The translations under genes and the position numbers were made by a program. A stretch of 64,000 bases of DNA, from positions 1-64,000 of the forward strand of contig JBEKGJ010000028.1 in assembly GCA_050012855.1 (NCBI GenBank). Direction: 5' to 3'. Shown here piece by piece: positions 44,636-53,320 of the stretch (the first letter of the stretch is position 1; every line of letters starts with the position of its first letter). Below the pieces are notes generated by a model, which made no database searches, had not been told where the DNA came from, and saw only the letters and a program-made list of their open reading frames with translations. Source of the DNA: JAJXZJ01 sp050012855 (GTDB lineage: Bacteria > Verrucomicrobiota > Verrucomicrobiia > Limisphaerales > J093).

Positions 44636-45622
44636 ATGCTCAGAATGTTCGTTGCGGGGCTGGCTGCGGCCAGCCTGTTGCTCACCCTGGTCCGCCCGGC
44701 TGCTGCCACCACCATCCGGGAGGACTTCGCCACCGACCCGGCCCAGCACGGCTGGAGCATCGCCGGCGATGCCAGTCTGTTTCACTGGGACCCCACCAAC
44801 CAGGACCTCGCCGTCACGTGGAATTCCGCGAAGCCGAACAGTTATTTTTACCTGCCGCTGGGCACCATGCTCAGCCGCGGCGACGATTTCTCGCTGGGAT
44901 TCGATCTGCGCCTCGACGACATCGGCGTCGGCGTCAACACGAACAAGACTTATCCGATGGAAGTGGCGGTCGGCTTCCTGAACTTCGCCGAGGCCAGCCG
45001 GACCAGTTTCGTGCGCGGCACGGGCACGAACTCGCCGGACCTGGTGGAGTTCGACTTCTTTTGGGACGCCGGCTACGGCGCGACGGTCTGGCCGGCGTGC
45101 GTCTCCACCAACAGCACTTTCGATTACAATGGCGCGACGGACTACGCCATTTATCCGCTGGCATCCGGCGACTGGCACCGGGTGCTGATGACTTGCAGCG
45201 CCGCCAGCCAAACACTCGTCACCACCCTCACGAACCTGGCGACGCTCGAGGGCATCACGATCACGTTGCCGCTGAACACCCATTTCACCGATTTCCGCGT
45301 GGATGCCGTGGCGGTTAGCAGCTACACCGACACCGGCGATGCTTACGACTCCGTGCTCGCCCACGGCGCGGTGGGCAATCTGGTGGTGAACGTGCCCCCT
45401 CTGCCGGTGGCGAATCTGGTCGGCGGGTTCACCAATCAGGTCTGGCAGGTCCAGTTCACCAGCCAAACGAACTGGCTTTACACCCTGGAACGCACGGCGG
45501 ATTTCGGGTCGTGGACCGCCGTGGCACCCGCCCAGGCGGGCAACGGCACGACGCTGGTTTCGCAGGACAACCATCCGCCCGCCGGCCCGGCTTTTTACCG
45601 CCTGCGGGCCGACAAGCCGTGA
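44636..45622 (+). CDS. Secreted beta-sandwich protein under cobalamin-riboswitch control
   Basis: About 328 residues from ATG 44636, with GGAAAG 10 nt ahead. The frame is open further upstream through the riboswitch, which is not coding. A signal peptide (MFVAGLAAASLLLTLVRPAAA) is followed by a concanavalin/LamG-like beta domain (IREDFATDPAQHGWSIAGDA, DDFSLGFDLRLDDIGVGV, LVEFDFFWDAGYGATVWPAC, HFTDFRVDAVAVSSYTD) and a C-terminal module ending PAFYRLRADKP. No TonB or BtuB feature is seen. The stop overlaps the pseudopilin start. Its position behind a B12 riboswitch suggests a part in corrinoid capture or use at the cell surface, which is inference. Confidence 0.85.
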   Translation: MLRMFVAGLAAASLLLTLVRPAAATTIREDFATDPAQHGWSIAGDASLFHWDPTNQDLAVTWNSAKPNSYFYLPLGTMLSRGDDFSLGFDLRLDDIGVGVNTNKTYPMEVAVGFLNFAEASRTSFVRGTGTNSPDLVEFDFFWDAGYGATVWPACVSTNSTFDYNGATDYAIYPLASGDWHRVLMTCSAASQTLVTTLTNLATLEGITITLPLNTHFTDFRVDAVAVSSYTDTGDAYDSVLAHGAVGNLVVNVPPLPVANLVGGFTNQVWQVQFTSQTNWLYTLERTADFGSWTAVAPAQAGNGTTLVSQDNHPPAGPAFYRLRADKP

Positions 45623-46404
45623 CCGTTATTGCCCCTCGCCAATTCAGCCGCGCGGGCCATCCCCACCCCGGCGCGTCCGCCGTGGGCTTCACGCTCGTCG
45701 AACTCCTCGTGGTGATCGCGATCATCGCGATCCTGGCGGGGCTGCTGCTGCCGGCCTTGTCGCGGGCGAAGGCGGGCGCCCAGCGGATCAAGTGCGTCAA
45801 CAACCTGCGCCAGCTCGGCCTGGCGGCGCAAATGTATTGGGACGACAACGGTGGAAGCGCGTTCCGCTATCAGGGAGTCGCGACCAACGGCGGCGACCTC
45901 TACTGGTTCGGCTGGCTTTCCAACGGCCCCGAGGAAACCCGGTTGTTCGACGCCACCTACGGCGCGCTCTTCCCCTATCTGGGCGGGCGCGGCGTCGAGG
46001 TCTGTCCGTCCCTGAACTACACGGCTCCGGATTTCAAGCTGAAGGCGAGGGGCGCGGCCTACGGCTACGGCTACAATCTCTGCCTGTCCGTTCCGGCAAC
46101 AGAACCGGCCGTGAACATCCAACGGCTCGGACGCCTCAGCGACCTGGCGGTGCTGGCCGATGCGGCCCAGGTGAACACCTTCCAGGCCCCGGCCTCGCCG
46201 GACCACCCGATGCTCGAGGAGTTCTATTACGTGTCCACGAATGAAGCTACGGCCCATTTCCGCCACACCGGTCGGGCGGATGTGGTGTTCGCCGACGGCC
46301 ATGTGGCGGCGGAGAAACCGGTGCCGGGCTCGCTCGACACCCGGATGCCCACAGCACTTGTCGGGCGTTTGCGCAGCGACATCCTGACCATCGCCGGCCG
46401 CTGA
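45619..46404 (+). CDS. Pseudopilin-like DUF1559 protein, second gene of the B12-riboswitch operon
   Basis: About 261 residues from GTG 45619, which overlaps the previous stop (GTGA), so translation is coupled. The leader of about 27 residues ends SAVG, with Gly at -1, then FTLVELLVVIAIIAILAGLL, the prepilin signal. DUF1559-type features follow: LPALSRAKAGAQRIKCVNNL, a head with VEVCPSLNYTAPDFKLKARG, and C-terminal FADGHVAAEKPVPGS. It would be inserted in the inner membrane and assembled by a type II/IV machinery encoded elsewhere. Linkage to a cobalamin riboswitch is the unusual point. Confidence 0.88.
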   Translation: MTVIAPRQFSRAGHPHPGASAVGFTLVELLVVIAIIAILAGLLLPALSRAKAGAQRIKCVNNLRQLGLAAQMYWDDNGGSAFRYQGVATNGGDLYWFGWLSNGPEETRLFDATYGALFPYLGGRGVEVCPSLNYTAPDFKLKARGAAYGYGYNLCLSVPATEPAVNIQRLGRLSDLAVLADAAQVNTFQAPASPDHPMLEEFYYVSTNEATAHFRHTGRADVVFADGHVAAEKPVPGSLDTRMPTALVGRLRSDILTIAGR

Positions 46405-46607
46405 ACTCGAGTGTCAGTCATCAGCCTGGGCGGTCCTCACGATTGACTGAATGCCGCGAACAGCTCCTCGCGAAACCAGGCGCCGACCCCGCTGACCGGA
46501 ACGCCCATCCGACAAACCGCGGCGTTAAGGGACTGTCGCGGGCGTCAAAGGACTTGTGGAAAGCCGTTCATCGGCTACCTTGCCCGGCTAAATCGAAAGC
46601 GAACAAC

Positions 46608-47021
46608 ATGAATGCCACTCTCGAACCCGGCGCGGTGCTCGACAAGACCCTCGAACTTTGTCAGACCATCGTCAGCCAGCCTGATTTTGCAGCGCACCAG
46701 CGCGACATCGAGACTTTTCTCCTGAACGAGGACGCGAAACGTCTTTACCAGACCGTCGCCGAAAAGGGCGAGGCGCTGCACTCCAAACAGCACCAGGGCG
46801 AATCGCTGACGGAAACGGAGATCGCCGACTACGAGCAGCATCGCCAGTCGCTCTTCGCCAACGACGTGGCCAGGCGGTTCCTCGACGCGCAGCAGGAGAT
46901 GCACCAGATGCAGGACGCGGTCACCCGCTATGTGGCCAAGACCATCGAACTCGGCCGCGTGGCGAGCGCCGAGGACTTCGAGTCGTGCGGCGCGGGCTGC
47001 AGTTGCGGCCACGGCCACTGA
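46608..47021 (+). CDS. YlbF/YmcA-family protein with Cys/His-rich tail
   Basis: About 137 residues from ATG 46608. The upstream open frame looks non-coding. The helical YlbF/Com_YlbF domain covers residues 10-120 (DKTLELCQTIVSQPDFAAHQ, ETFLLNEDAKRLYQTV, RFLDAQQEMHQMQDAVTRYV). It ends in ESCGAGCSCGHGH, a compact cluster of three Cys and two His. In Bacillus, YlbF, YmcA and YaaT form the Y-complex that affects RNase Y and carries Fe-S clusters. The tail here could bind metal or a cluster. It stands alone, with a possible hairpin (TCAGTCA/TGACTGA at 46414-46450) upstream. Confidence 0.8.
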   Translation: MNATLEPGAVLDKTLELCQTIVSQPDFAAHQRDIETFLLNEDAKRLYQTVAEKGEALHSKQHQGESLTETEIADYEQHRQSLFANDVARRFLDAQQEMHQMQDAVTRYVAKTIELGRVASAEDFESCGAGCSCGHGH

Positions 47022-47039
47022 GCCGGCACGGACGCGCGT

Positions 47040-47999
47040 TCAACCGTCGCCGACCTCATTCTGCGGCCGGCCGCCCAGGAACGCCCGCACGTTTTCGATC
47101 GCGATCCGCAGCAGCCGCTCCCGCGCCGCCCGCGTCGCCCAGCCGATGTGCGGCGTGATGACGATGTTCGGCACGCCCAGCAGCGGATGGTCCGCCCGGG
47201 GCGGCTCGCTGCTGAGGACGTCCAGACCCGCACCGGCCAGACGACCCGCCTGAAGCGCCGCCGCCAGCGCCGCCTCGTCCACCAGCGGACCGCGCCCGGT
47301 GTTCAGGAGGACCGCGGTCGGCTTCATCCAGCCGAGCCGTTCGGCGTTCACGAGGCGTTCGGTTTCCGGCGCCAATGGGCAGTGCAGCGAAACCACGTCG
47401 CTCCGGCGGAACAATGTTTCCAACGACACGAACTCCACGCCAGCGGGCGCCTCCGTCGGGACCGTGCGCGTATGCACCAGGATCTTGAGGCCAAAGGCGC
47501 GGCCCACGTCCGCCACCGCGCGGCCAATGCGCCCGAACCCGACGATTCCGAGCGTAAGTCCGGCGAGTTCGATCAAGGGTGTTTCCCAGTAGCAAAAATC
47601 GCGGCTGCGCGTCCAGCGACCGGCCCGGACCCCGGCCGCGTGGCGGCCGGCGTGATGCGTCAACTCGAGCAGCAGCGCGAAGGTGAGCTGCACGACCGAC
47701 GGCGTGCTGTAGGCGGGCACGTTGGTGACCATGATTCCACGCGCGCGCGCCGCCGCCACGTCCACCACGTTGTAGCCGGTGGCGAGCACGCCGATGTAGC
47801 GCAACCGCGGCAGACGGCCCAGGACGGCGCGGTCCAGCACCGTCTTGTTGGTCAGAACGATCCCGGCTTCGGCGGCCCGCGTGAGCACGCGTTCGGGTGG
47901 CGTGCGCTCGTAAATCACGGTTTCACCGAGCGTCCGCAGGGCGTCCCAACTCAGGTCACCCGGGTTGAGGGTGTGGCCGTCAAGGACTACAATTCGCAC
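47040..47999 (-). CDS. D-2-hydroxyacid dehydrogenase (glycerate/hydroxypyruvate reductase-like)
   Basis: The 319-residue NAD-dependent enzyme has the nucleotide motif LGIVGFGRIGRAVADVGRAF near residue 150, LLNTGRGPLVDEAALAAAL with the catalytic Arg neighbourhood, GLDVLSSEPP with the conserved Glu, and ITPHIGWATRAARERL with the catalytic His. The GWAT end and NVVDVAAARARGIMVTNVPA favour the glycerate dehydrogenase group. Substrate is inferred. It is convergent with the YlbF gene, 18 bp apart. Confidence 0.88.
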   Translation of the reverse strand: MRIVVLDGHTLNPGDLSWDALRTLGETVIYERTPPERVLTRAAEAGIVLTNKTVLDRAVLGRLPRLRYIGVLATGYNVVDVAAARARGIMVTNVPAYSTPSVVQLTFALLLELTHHAGRHAAGVRAGRWTRSRDFCYWETPLIELAGLTLGIVGFGRIGRAVADVGRAFGLKILVHTRTVPTEAPAGVEFVSLETLFRRSDVVSLHCPLAPETERLVNAERLGWMKPTAVLLNTGRGPLVDEAALAAALQAGRLAGAGLDVLSSEPPRADHPLLGVPNIVITPHIGWATRAARERLLRIAIENVRAFLGGRPQNEVGDG

Positions 48000-48084
48000 A
48001 AGCGGTGATTTCGTAAGAAACCGCCGGAGTTGACCAGTCGAAACAGAGCGGCGGGACCGATGCGCCCGACCGCGGGCAGGGGGA

Positions 48085-48561
48085 TTACTTGGTTGCGGGT
48101 GGCGCTTTCGTCACGGCCTTCGCGGTGACCGGGGCGTTGGTGGCTTCGTCGGCCTCCTGGGCGAGGACCTGCTGCAGCGTCTTGGCGGCGAGCTTGTTCC
48201 CCTGCTTGGCGGAGGTCTGCAGCCACTTCTTTGCCTCGGCGCGGTTGGCCTTCACGCCGTCGCCATCGAGGTAGCGAAAAGCCAGATTGTATTGCGCCGT
48301 GGCCGAGCCCGCGTCGGCTTTCTTCTTGTCGGCGTCGAAGGCGCGCTTCGCGGCCGCGAGTTTCTCCTCGGTCGCCTTGTCCACTACGGCGTTGGTTGCC
48401 GCCGGGGCAGCCGGGGCGACGATCATGGGGCCGCTTGGCATGGGCGGCGGCGGCGGCGGATCGAGCCGTTTCATGTATTGGCGCGGGGACAGGTATTGGG
48501 CGGAGAGGGCCGGGGCGAACAGCAGCACCGCCGCGAAAACGAAGAGGCAAATCCTTCTCAT
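48085..48561 (-). CDS. Secreted Sel1-like repeat protein
   Basis: The 158-residue protein has a signal peptide (CLFVFAAVLLFAPALSA), a Pro-rich stretch and one clear Sel1-type alpha repeat (SATAQYNLAFRYLDGDGVKA, AEAKKWLQTSAKQGNKLAAK). Such repeats mediate protein contacts. It lies 85 bp downstream of the dehydrogenase start on the same strand. Nothing shows a specific function. Confidence 0.75.
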   Translation of the reverse strand: MRRICLFVFAAVLLFAPALSAQYLSPRQYMKRLDPPPPPPMPSGPMIVAPAAPAATNAVVDKATEEKLAAAKRAFDADKKKADAGSATAQYNLAFRYLDGDGVKANRAEAKKWLQTSAKQGNKLAAKTLQQVLAQEADEATNAPVTAKAVTKAPPATK

Positions 48562-48714
48562 AGGCTAGCACAACACTCCGCCCGTCGGCGTCGGCTCGCA
48601 AGTCAAAACGCGCCGACAGTCAAACACGCCGGCGATCCGGACGCGTGGACCGGCGTACCAAAAGGCGTACCAAAAGGCGTTGCCGGCCGGCCGGGGAGAT
48701 TCGATACTGCCCCC

Positions 48715-49020
48715 ATGCTCATCGTCCATGTCCAAGTCCACGTGAAACCGGAGTGCGTCGCGGCCTTCGCCACGGTCACGCTGGAGAACGCGCGCGAAAG
48801 CATTCACGAACCCGGCATCGCCCGGTTCGACGTGCTCCAGCAAAGTGACGATCCGGCCCGGTTCGTCCTGGTCGAGGTCTATCGCGACGCAGCCGCGTCG
48901 GCGCGGCACAAGGAAACCGCCCATTACGCCCGGTGGCGCGACACGGTGGCGCCCATGATGGCCGCGCCGCGCACGAGCGTGAAGTACACCAGCCTCCACC
49001 CCGACGACACCCGATGGTGA
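48715..49020 (+). CDS. Antibiotic biosynthesis monooxygenase (ABM/LsrG-like) domain protein
   Basis: The 101-residue ferredoxin-like dimeric alpha/beta barrel protein contains LIVHVQVHVKPECVAAFATV, EPGIARFDVLQQSDDPARFV and LVEVYRDAAASARHKETAHY, followed by AR. This is the full pattern of ABM/LsrG/YgiN-type proteins, with the H..T.H.. motif near the C-terminus. It overlaps the alcohol dehydrogenase gene by 7 bp, so the two are a coupled unit. A short tandem repeat (GGCGTACCAAAA, twice) lies just upstream at 48652-48675. Confidence 0.88.
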   Translation: MLIVHVQVHVKPECVAAFATVTLENARESIHEPGIARFDVLQQSDDPARFVLVEVYRDAAASARHKETAHYARWRDTVAPMMAAPRTSVKYTSLHPDDTRW

Positions 49021-50180
49021 CCGCCATGCGCTTCGAGTTCGCCACGCCCCAGCGGATCGTCTTCGGCGCCGGGACGCTGAACGAGGTCGGGCCGATCGTC
49101 CGTTCGCTGGGCGCGCGGGCGCTGTTGGTGACCGGCAACACGTGCGCCCGCTCGGAGCGGCTGCGGCAATTGCTGGCGGCGGAGCAGGTCGCCAGCGTCG
49201 TCTGTCCGATCGCCGGCGAGCCGACGACCGATGCCATCAGCGCCGGCGTGGGGCTGGCAAAGGCGGAGCGATGCGACTGCGTGGTCGGGTTTGGCGGCGG
49301 GAGTGCCGTGGACGCCGCCAAGGCCATCGCCGCACTGCTGACGAACGACGGCGTGTTGTTGGATTACCTGGAAGTGATCGGCGGTGCCCGGCCGTTGACC
49401 CGCCCGGCGGCGCCGGGCGTGGCCATTCCAACCACGGCCGGCACCGGCGCGGAAGTAACGCGCAACGCCGTGCTCGCCTCGCCGTCGCATCGTGTGAAGG
49501 TGAGTCTGCGCAGCCCCCTCATGCTGCCGCGCGTGGCGCTGGTGGATCCGGAGCTGACGTACGAATTGCCGCCGCCGTTGACCGCCACGACCGGTATGGA
49601 TGCATTGACGCAACTGATCGAACCGTTCCTCTGCAACCGGGCCAATCCGCTGACGGACGCGGTCTGTGTCGAGGGGCTCCGGCGCGTGGCGCGTTCGCTG
49701 CGGCGGGCCTGCGAGCGCGGAACGGATGTGGAGGCGCGCGAGGACATGGCGCTGGCGAGCCTGTTCGGCGGGCTGGCGCTGGCCAACGCCGGGCTGGGCG
49801 CGGTACACGGCTTGGCGGGCCCGATCGGCGGCCGGTTTCCCGCTCCCCACGGCGCCGTGTGCGCGGCGCTCCTGCCACACGTCCTCGAAATCAACGCCCG
49901 CGCCCTGCGCGAGCGGCAGCCACAAGCGCCGGCGTTGCGGCGGATCGGTGAAGTTGCCCGCCTTCTCACCCAGCAACCGCAGGCCACGGCCGCCGATGGG
50001 GCGGCATGGTTGCGGGACTTGAGTCATGCGCTCGCCATTCCCGGACTCCGCGCCTACGGCGTCGGCGAGAGCGATTTCGCTGAGTTGGTTGCCAGCGCCG
50101 CCCAGGCCAGCAGCATGAAGGCGAACCCGCTGCCGCTGACCCCGGGCGAGTTGCGCGAAATCCTCGAGCGGGCCTGGTAG
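49014..50180 (+). CDS. Iron-containing alcohol dehydrogenase family protein
   Basis: About 388 residues from ATG 49014 (ATG 49026 also possible). The N-terminal NAD(P) domain (IVFGAGTLNEVGPIVRSLGA, GFGGGSAVDAAKAIAAL) is followed by PTTAGTGAEVTRNAVL and the metal region. The usual DALTHxIE is MDALTQLIEPF here, so one canonical metal His is replaced by Gln. The later His residues in AVHGLAGPIGGRFPAPHGAV are kept. Known relatives act on alcohols, aldehydes or maleylacetate. The ABM partner suggests a small aromatic or reactive carbonyl substrate, which is inference. It ends 6 bp from the convergent uvrA-like gene. Confidence 0.87.
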   Translation: MVTAMRFEFATPQRIVFGAGTLNEVGPIVRSLGARALLVTGNTCARSERLRQLLAAEQVASVVCPIAGEPTTDAISAGVGLAKAERCDCVVGFGGGSAVDAAKAIAALLTNDGVLLDYLEVIGGARPLTRPAAPGVAIPTTAGTGAEVTRNAVLASPSHRVKVSLRSPLMLPRVALVDPELTYELPPPLTATTGMDALTQLIEPFLCNRANPLTDAVCVEGLRRVARSLRRACERGTDVEAREDMALASLFGGLALANAGLGAVHGLAGPIGGRFPAPHGAVCAALLPHVLEINARALRERQPQAPALRRIGEVARLLTQQPQATAADGAAWLRDLSHALAIPGLRAYGVGESDFAELVASAAQASSMKANPLPLTPGELREILERAW

Positions 50181-50186
50181 CCGCCG

Positions 50187-53186
50187 TCAACGGAAACCGA
50201 GCACCCGCAGGGCCGCACCGGTGTGACTGGCGGCGCAGGCGGCCACCCGCTCCGGCGTGCCGGTGACGACGACCCGCCCCCCCTCATCGCCCGCGTCGGG
50301 GCCGAGATCAATCACCCAGTCGGCGCATTTGATGACCTCGAGATTGTGCTCGATGACCAGCACGGAATGTCCGGCATTCACCAGGCGTTGGAACACCTGG
50401 AGCAGGACGCGGATGTCGTCGAAATGCAGGCCGGTGGTGGGCTCGTCGAAAAGAAACAGGGTCGCACGTTGCGCGCCGGTCGCGGCGGCGGAGTCAGCCA
50501 GGTGGCTGACCAGTTTCAACCGCTGGCTCTCGCCGCCGGAGAGGGTGTTGATCGGCTGGCCGGCACGGAGGTACCCGAGACCGACTTCCTGCAGCAAGCT
50601 CAAGGCACGGCGGGCGCGCGCGGCCGGCTGGGAATCGGGAAAGCCCGCGAGGAACGCCATGACCTCATCCACGGTCGCCGCGAGCAGATCGGCGACCGAC
50701 CACGCCGTGCGGGCGCCGGGTACGGCAACCTTCACTTCGAGAATGTGCGGGCGGTACCGACGACCGTTGCAGTCGGGGCAGCGGATGAACACGTCGCTGA
50801 GAAACTGCATTTCGATCTTCTCGAATCCGGCGCCACGGCAGCGCTCACACTGGCCCTGGGCCGAGTTGAAACTGAACGCGCTGGCGTTGAGACCGCGCTG
50901 GCGGGCGGCGTCCGTTTGCGCAAACAGCTCGCGCACGTCGTCGAACGCGCCGAGATAGACGGCGGGATTGGAGCGGGGCGTTTTGCCGAGGGCGGCCTGG
51001 TCCACGAGCACCACCGCGTCGAGATGTTCGGCCCCGGCAATCCGGCCGGCGGCCGTCGAGGGCGCGGCGGGAACTTCGCCGGTTTCCTCCGGTTCGCGCG
51101 CGGCGACCGACGGGACCGGACTCCGTGCGGCCATTTCCTTTTCCAGAGCGGGCAGCAGGATTTCGCGCAACAGGGTGGTCTTGCCCGAACCGCTGACGCC
51201 GGTGAGGCAGACCAGGCGGCGTAGCGGAATGGCCACACTGAGATCCCGAAGATTGTGCGCGGTCGCCCCGATCACCCGGAGCCACGGCGGCGCGGAATCC
51301 GCGCCCGGGGTTGCCGGATTCCCCACCGGCCGTCGCGGCGGGACCTCGATGCGTTTCCGTCCGCTCAAATACTGGCCGGTGAGTGAAGCGGGGCAACGCA
51401 GCAGGCCGGCGAGAGCGCCCTGGAAGACGACGTGGCCGCCGGTCTCGCCGTGGCCGGGCCCCAGGTCCACAATCTGATCGGCGGCGCGGATGACGGCGGG
51501 CTCGTGTTCGACAACGACCACGGTGTTGCCGGCGTCGCGGAGGTGTTCGAGGATGCGCACCAGCCGGGCGGTGTCGCGGGGATGGAGGCCCACGCTGGGT
51601 TCATCGAGGACGAACAGGGTGTTGACCAGGCGGGAACCCAGACAGGTGGTGAGGTTGACGCGCTCGGTTTCACCGCCGGAGAGCGTACGCGTCGGACGGT
51701 CGAGGGTGAGGTAGCCAAGACCGATTTCGACGAGGTAGCGGAGACGTGACTCAATTTCACCCAGGACGGTGGCGAGGGGATCACCCGGCGTGAGCCGGCG
51801 CTGCTCCGCCAGTTGGGCGATCCACCGGTGGGCGTCACGAATCGGCAGCGCCTGGAAATCCGCGAGCGAGATGGGCGACGATGGCGGGCCGCCGGCCGGA
51901 GCGGGCGCGAGGCGATAGAGCAGGGCGTCCGGTTGCAGACGTCGGCCGCCGCAAGCCGGGCAGGGCTGGTAGCTGCGGTAGCGCGACAGGAGGACGCGCA
52001 CGTGCATTTTGTAGGACTTGGATTCGAGCCAGCGGAAATAGCCTTTCACCCCGTACCAGGCGCGCGGCCACTCGTGCCCGGCGTCGGTTCCATAGCCGGG
52101 ATCGCCGTCGAGCACCCAACGCTGCTGTTCGGGCGCGAGGGCGCGGAAGGCCACGCCCGTGGGAATCCCGCGCTTGCGGCAGAACTTCATCATGTCGTCC
52201 TGGCATTCGGCGCTGAAGCCGCTGCGCCAGGGCTTGACCGCCCCGCCCGCGAGGGTCAGCGAACGGTCCGGCAGGGCCAGGCCGTAATCAATGTGGATCG
52301 TGCGGCCAAAACCCTTGCACGTGGGGCACGCCCCCAACGGATGGTTGAAGCTGAACAGCGCAGGGGTGGGGACGGGATACTCGAGGTCACACCGGGCGCA
52401 GTGCAAACCGCGACTGAAACGCATCGTGGTCGCCGCCTCGTTCCCAGCCCGCACCGTCAGCCGGCCCTTGCCGAAATGGTAGGCCTGCTCGCACGCCTCG
52501 ACCCAGCGCGCGCGGTTTCCCTCGACCAATCCGAGCCGGTCCTGGATCACGCAGAACTGCCGGGGAGGGGAAGTGGACGAGGCGAAATGGTTCGCCGCTT
52601 CCTCGACGCGGAGGACGGCGCCATCGTGCCACAGCCGTTGATAACCCTGCCGGGCAATGAGGGCGAGCGATTCGGCCAGCATGAGCTTCTCGGTGAGCGG
52701 AAGATCGAAGGTGATCAGCCACTCGGCGTTGCGGCCCCCAACGCGCGCGCGCATGGCTTCCCAGATTCCCTGGGGTGGTTCCGGGCGGACGGCCTGACCG
52801 CAACGGCGACAGTGGAGTTGGGCCAGCGTTGGCCACAGGAGCTTCAGGTAATCGCACAGTTCGGTCATCGTGCCGACGGTGGACCGCGTGGAGCGGACGG
52901 CATTGCGTTGCTCGATGGCAATGGCGGGCGGGATGTCGGCAATGCGGTCCACCTGCGGCTTGTCCATGCGGTCGAAGAACTGGCGGGCGTAGGGCGAGAA
53001 GGTTTCGACGTAACGGCGCTGGCCCTCGGCGAAGAGGGTGTCGAAGGCCAGGGAACTTTTGCCCGAACCGCTGCGGCCGGTGACGACGATCAGCCGGTGA
53101 AGCGGCAGATCGAGGTCGAACCCTTTCAGATTGTGCTGGCGAACGCCGCGCAGGCGGATCGCGCGGGACGGAATCGCAGACGACAT
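50187..53186 (-). CDS. UvrA-family ATPase, divergent paralogue
   Basis: The 999-residue protein has two ABC ATPase modules: Walker A GRSGSGKSSLAFDTLFAEGQ (about 35) and GVSGSGKTTLLREILLP (about 640), with signatures TLSGGETERVNL and TLSGGESQRLKL. Zinc modules are HCRRCG, HCARCDLEYP...CPTCKGFG and CERCRGAGF...CPDCNGRR. It differs from housekeeping UvrA in key places: VETFSPYARQFFDRMDKPQV and IPPAIAIEQRNAVRSTRSTV rather than VESLSAYARQFLG and LSPAISIEQK. It is probably a UvrA2-like paralogue for damage tolerance or another DNA role. No uvrB or uvrC is nearby. Confidence 0.88.
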   Translation of the reverse strand: MSSAIPSRAIRLRGVRQHNLKGFDLDLPLHRLIVVTGRSGSGKSSLAFDTLFAEGQRRYVETFSPYARQFFDRMDKPQVDRIADIPPAIAIEQRNAVRSTRSTVGTMTELCDYLKLLWPTLAQLHCRRCGQAVRPEPPQGIWEAMRARVGGRNAEWLITFDLPLTEKLMLAESLALIARQGYQRLWHDGAVLRVEEAANHFASSTSPPRQFCVIQDRLGLVEGNRARWVEACEQAYHFGKGRLTVRAGNEAATTMRFSRGLHCARCDLEYPVPTPALFSFNHPLGACPTCKGFGRTIHIDYGLALPDRSLTLAGGAVKPWRSGFSAECQDDMMKFCRKRGIPTGVAFRALAPEQQRWVLDGDPGYGTDAGHEWPRAWYGVKGYFRWLESKSYKMHVRVLLSRYRSYQPCPACGGRRLQPDALLYRLAPAPAGGPPSSPISLADFQALPIRDAHRWIAQLAEQRRLTPGDPLATVLGEIESRLRYLVEIGLGYLTLDRPTRTLSGGETERVNLTTCLGSRLVNTLFVLDEPSVGLHPRDTARLVRILEHLRDAGNTVVVVEHEPAVIRAADQIVDLGPGHGETGGHVVFQGALAGLLRCPASLTGQYLSGRKRIEVPPRRPVGNPATPGADSAPPWLRVIGATAHNLRDLSVAIPLRRLVCLTGVSGSGKTTLLREILLPALEKEMAARSPVPSVAAREPEETGEVPAAPSTAAGRIAGAEHLDAVVLVDQAALGKTPRSNPAVYLGAFDDVRELFAQTDAARQRGLNASAFSFNSAQGQCERCRGAGFEKIEMQFLSDVFIRCPDCNGRRYRPHILEVKVAVPGARTAWSVADLLAATVDEVMAFLAGFPDSQPAARARRALSLLQEVGLGYLRAGQPINTLSGGESQRLKLVSHLADSAAATGAQRATLFLFDEPTTGLHFDDIRVLLQVFQRLVNAGHSVLVIEHNLEVIKCADWVIDLGPDAGDEGGRVVVTGTPERVAACAASHTGAALRVLGFR

Positions 53187-53320
53187 GGCGCAGCGAATCT
53201 AGGTCCGATCGGCAGCCTGTCAACGGTCCGGCCCCACCGCCGGGCGGGAGCGGGTGGTCCCGGTTTGTCTCAGGATTTGAGTTGACGAATCGGGGCGCGG
53301 CGGGTAAAGGTTGTTAGGCA

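Noticed and set aside
48652..48680. 12-bp tandem repeat GGCGTACCAAAA as a regulatory array
   Set aside because: Only two full copies, with no dyad and no similar sites elsewhere. Probably a chance or slippage duplication.
51813..53285. 490-codon plus-strand frame across the UvrA gene
   Set aside because: Shadow of the uvrA-like coding strand. No recognisable domain.
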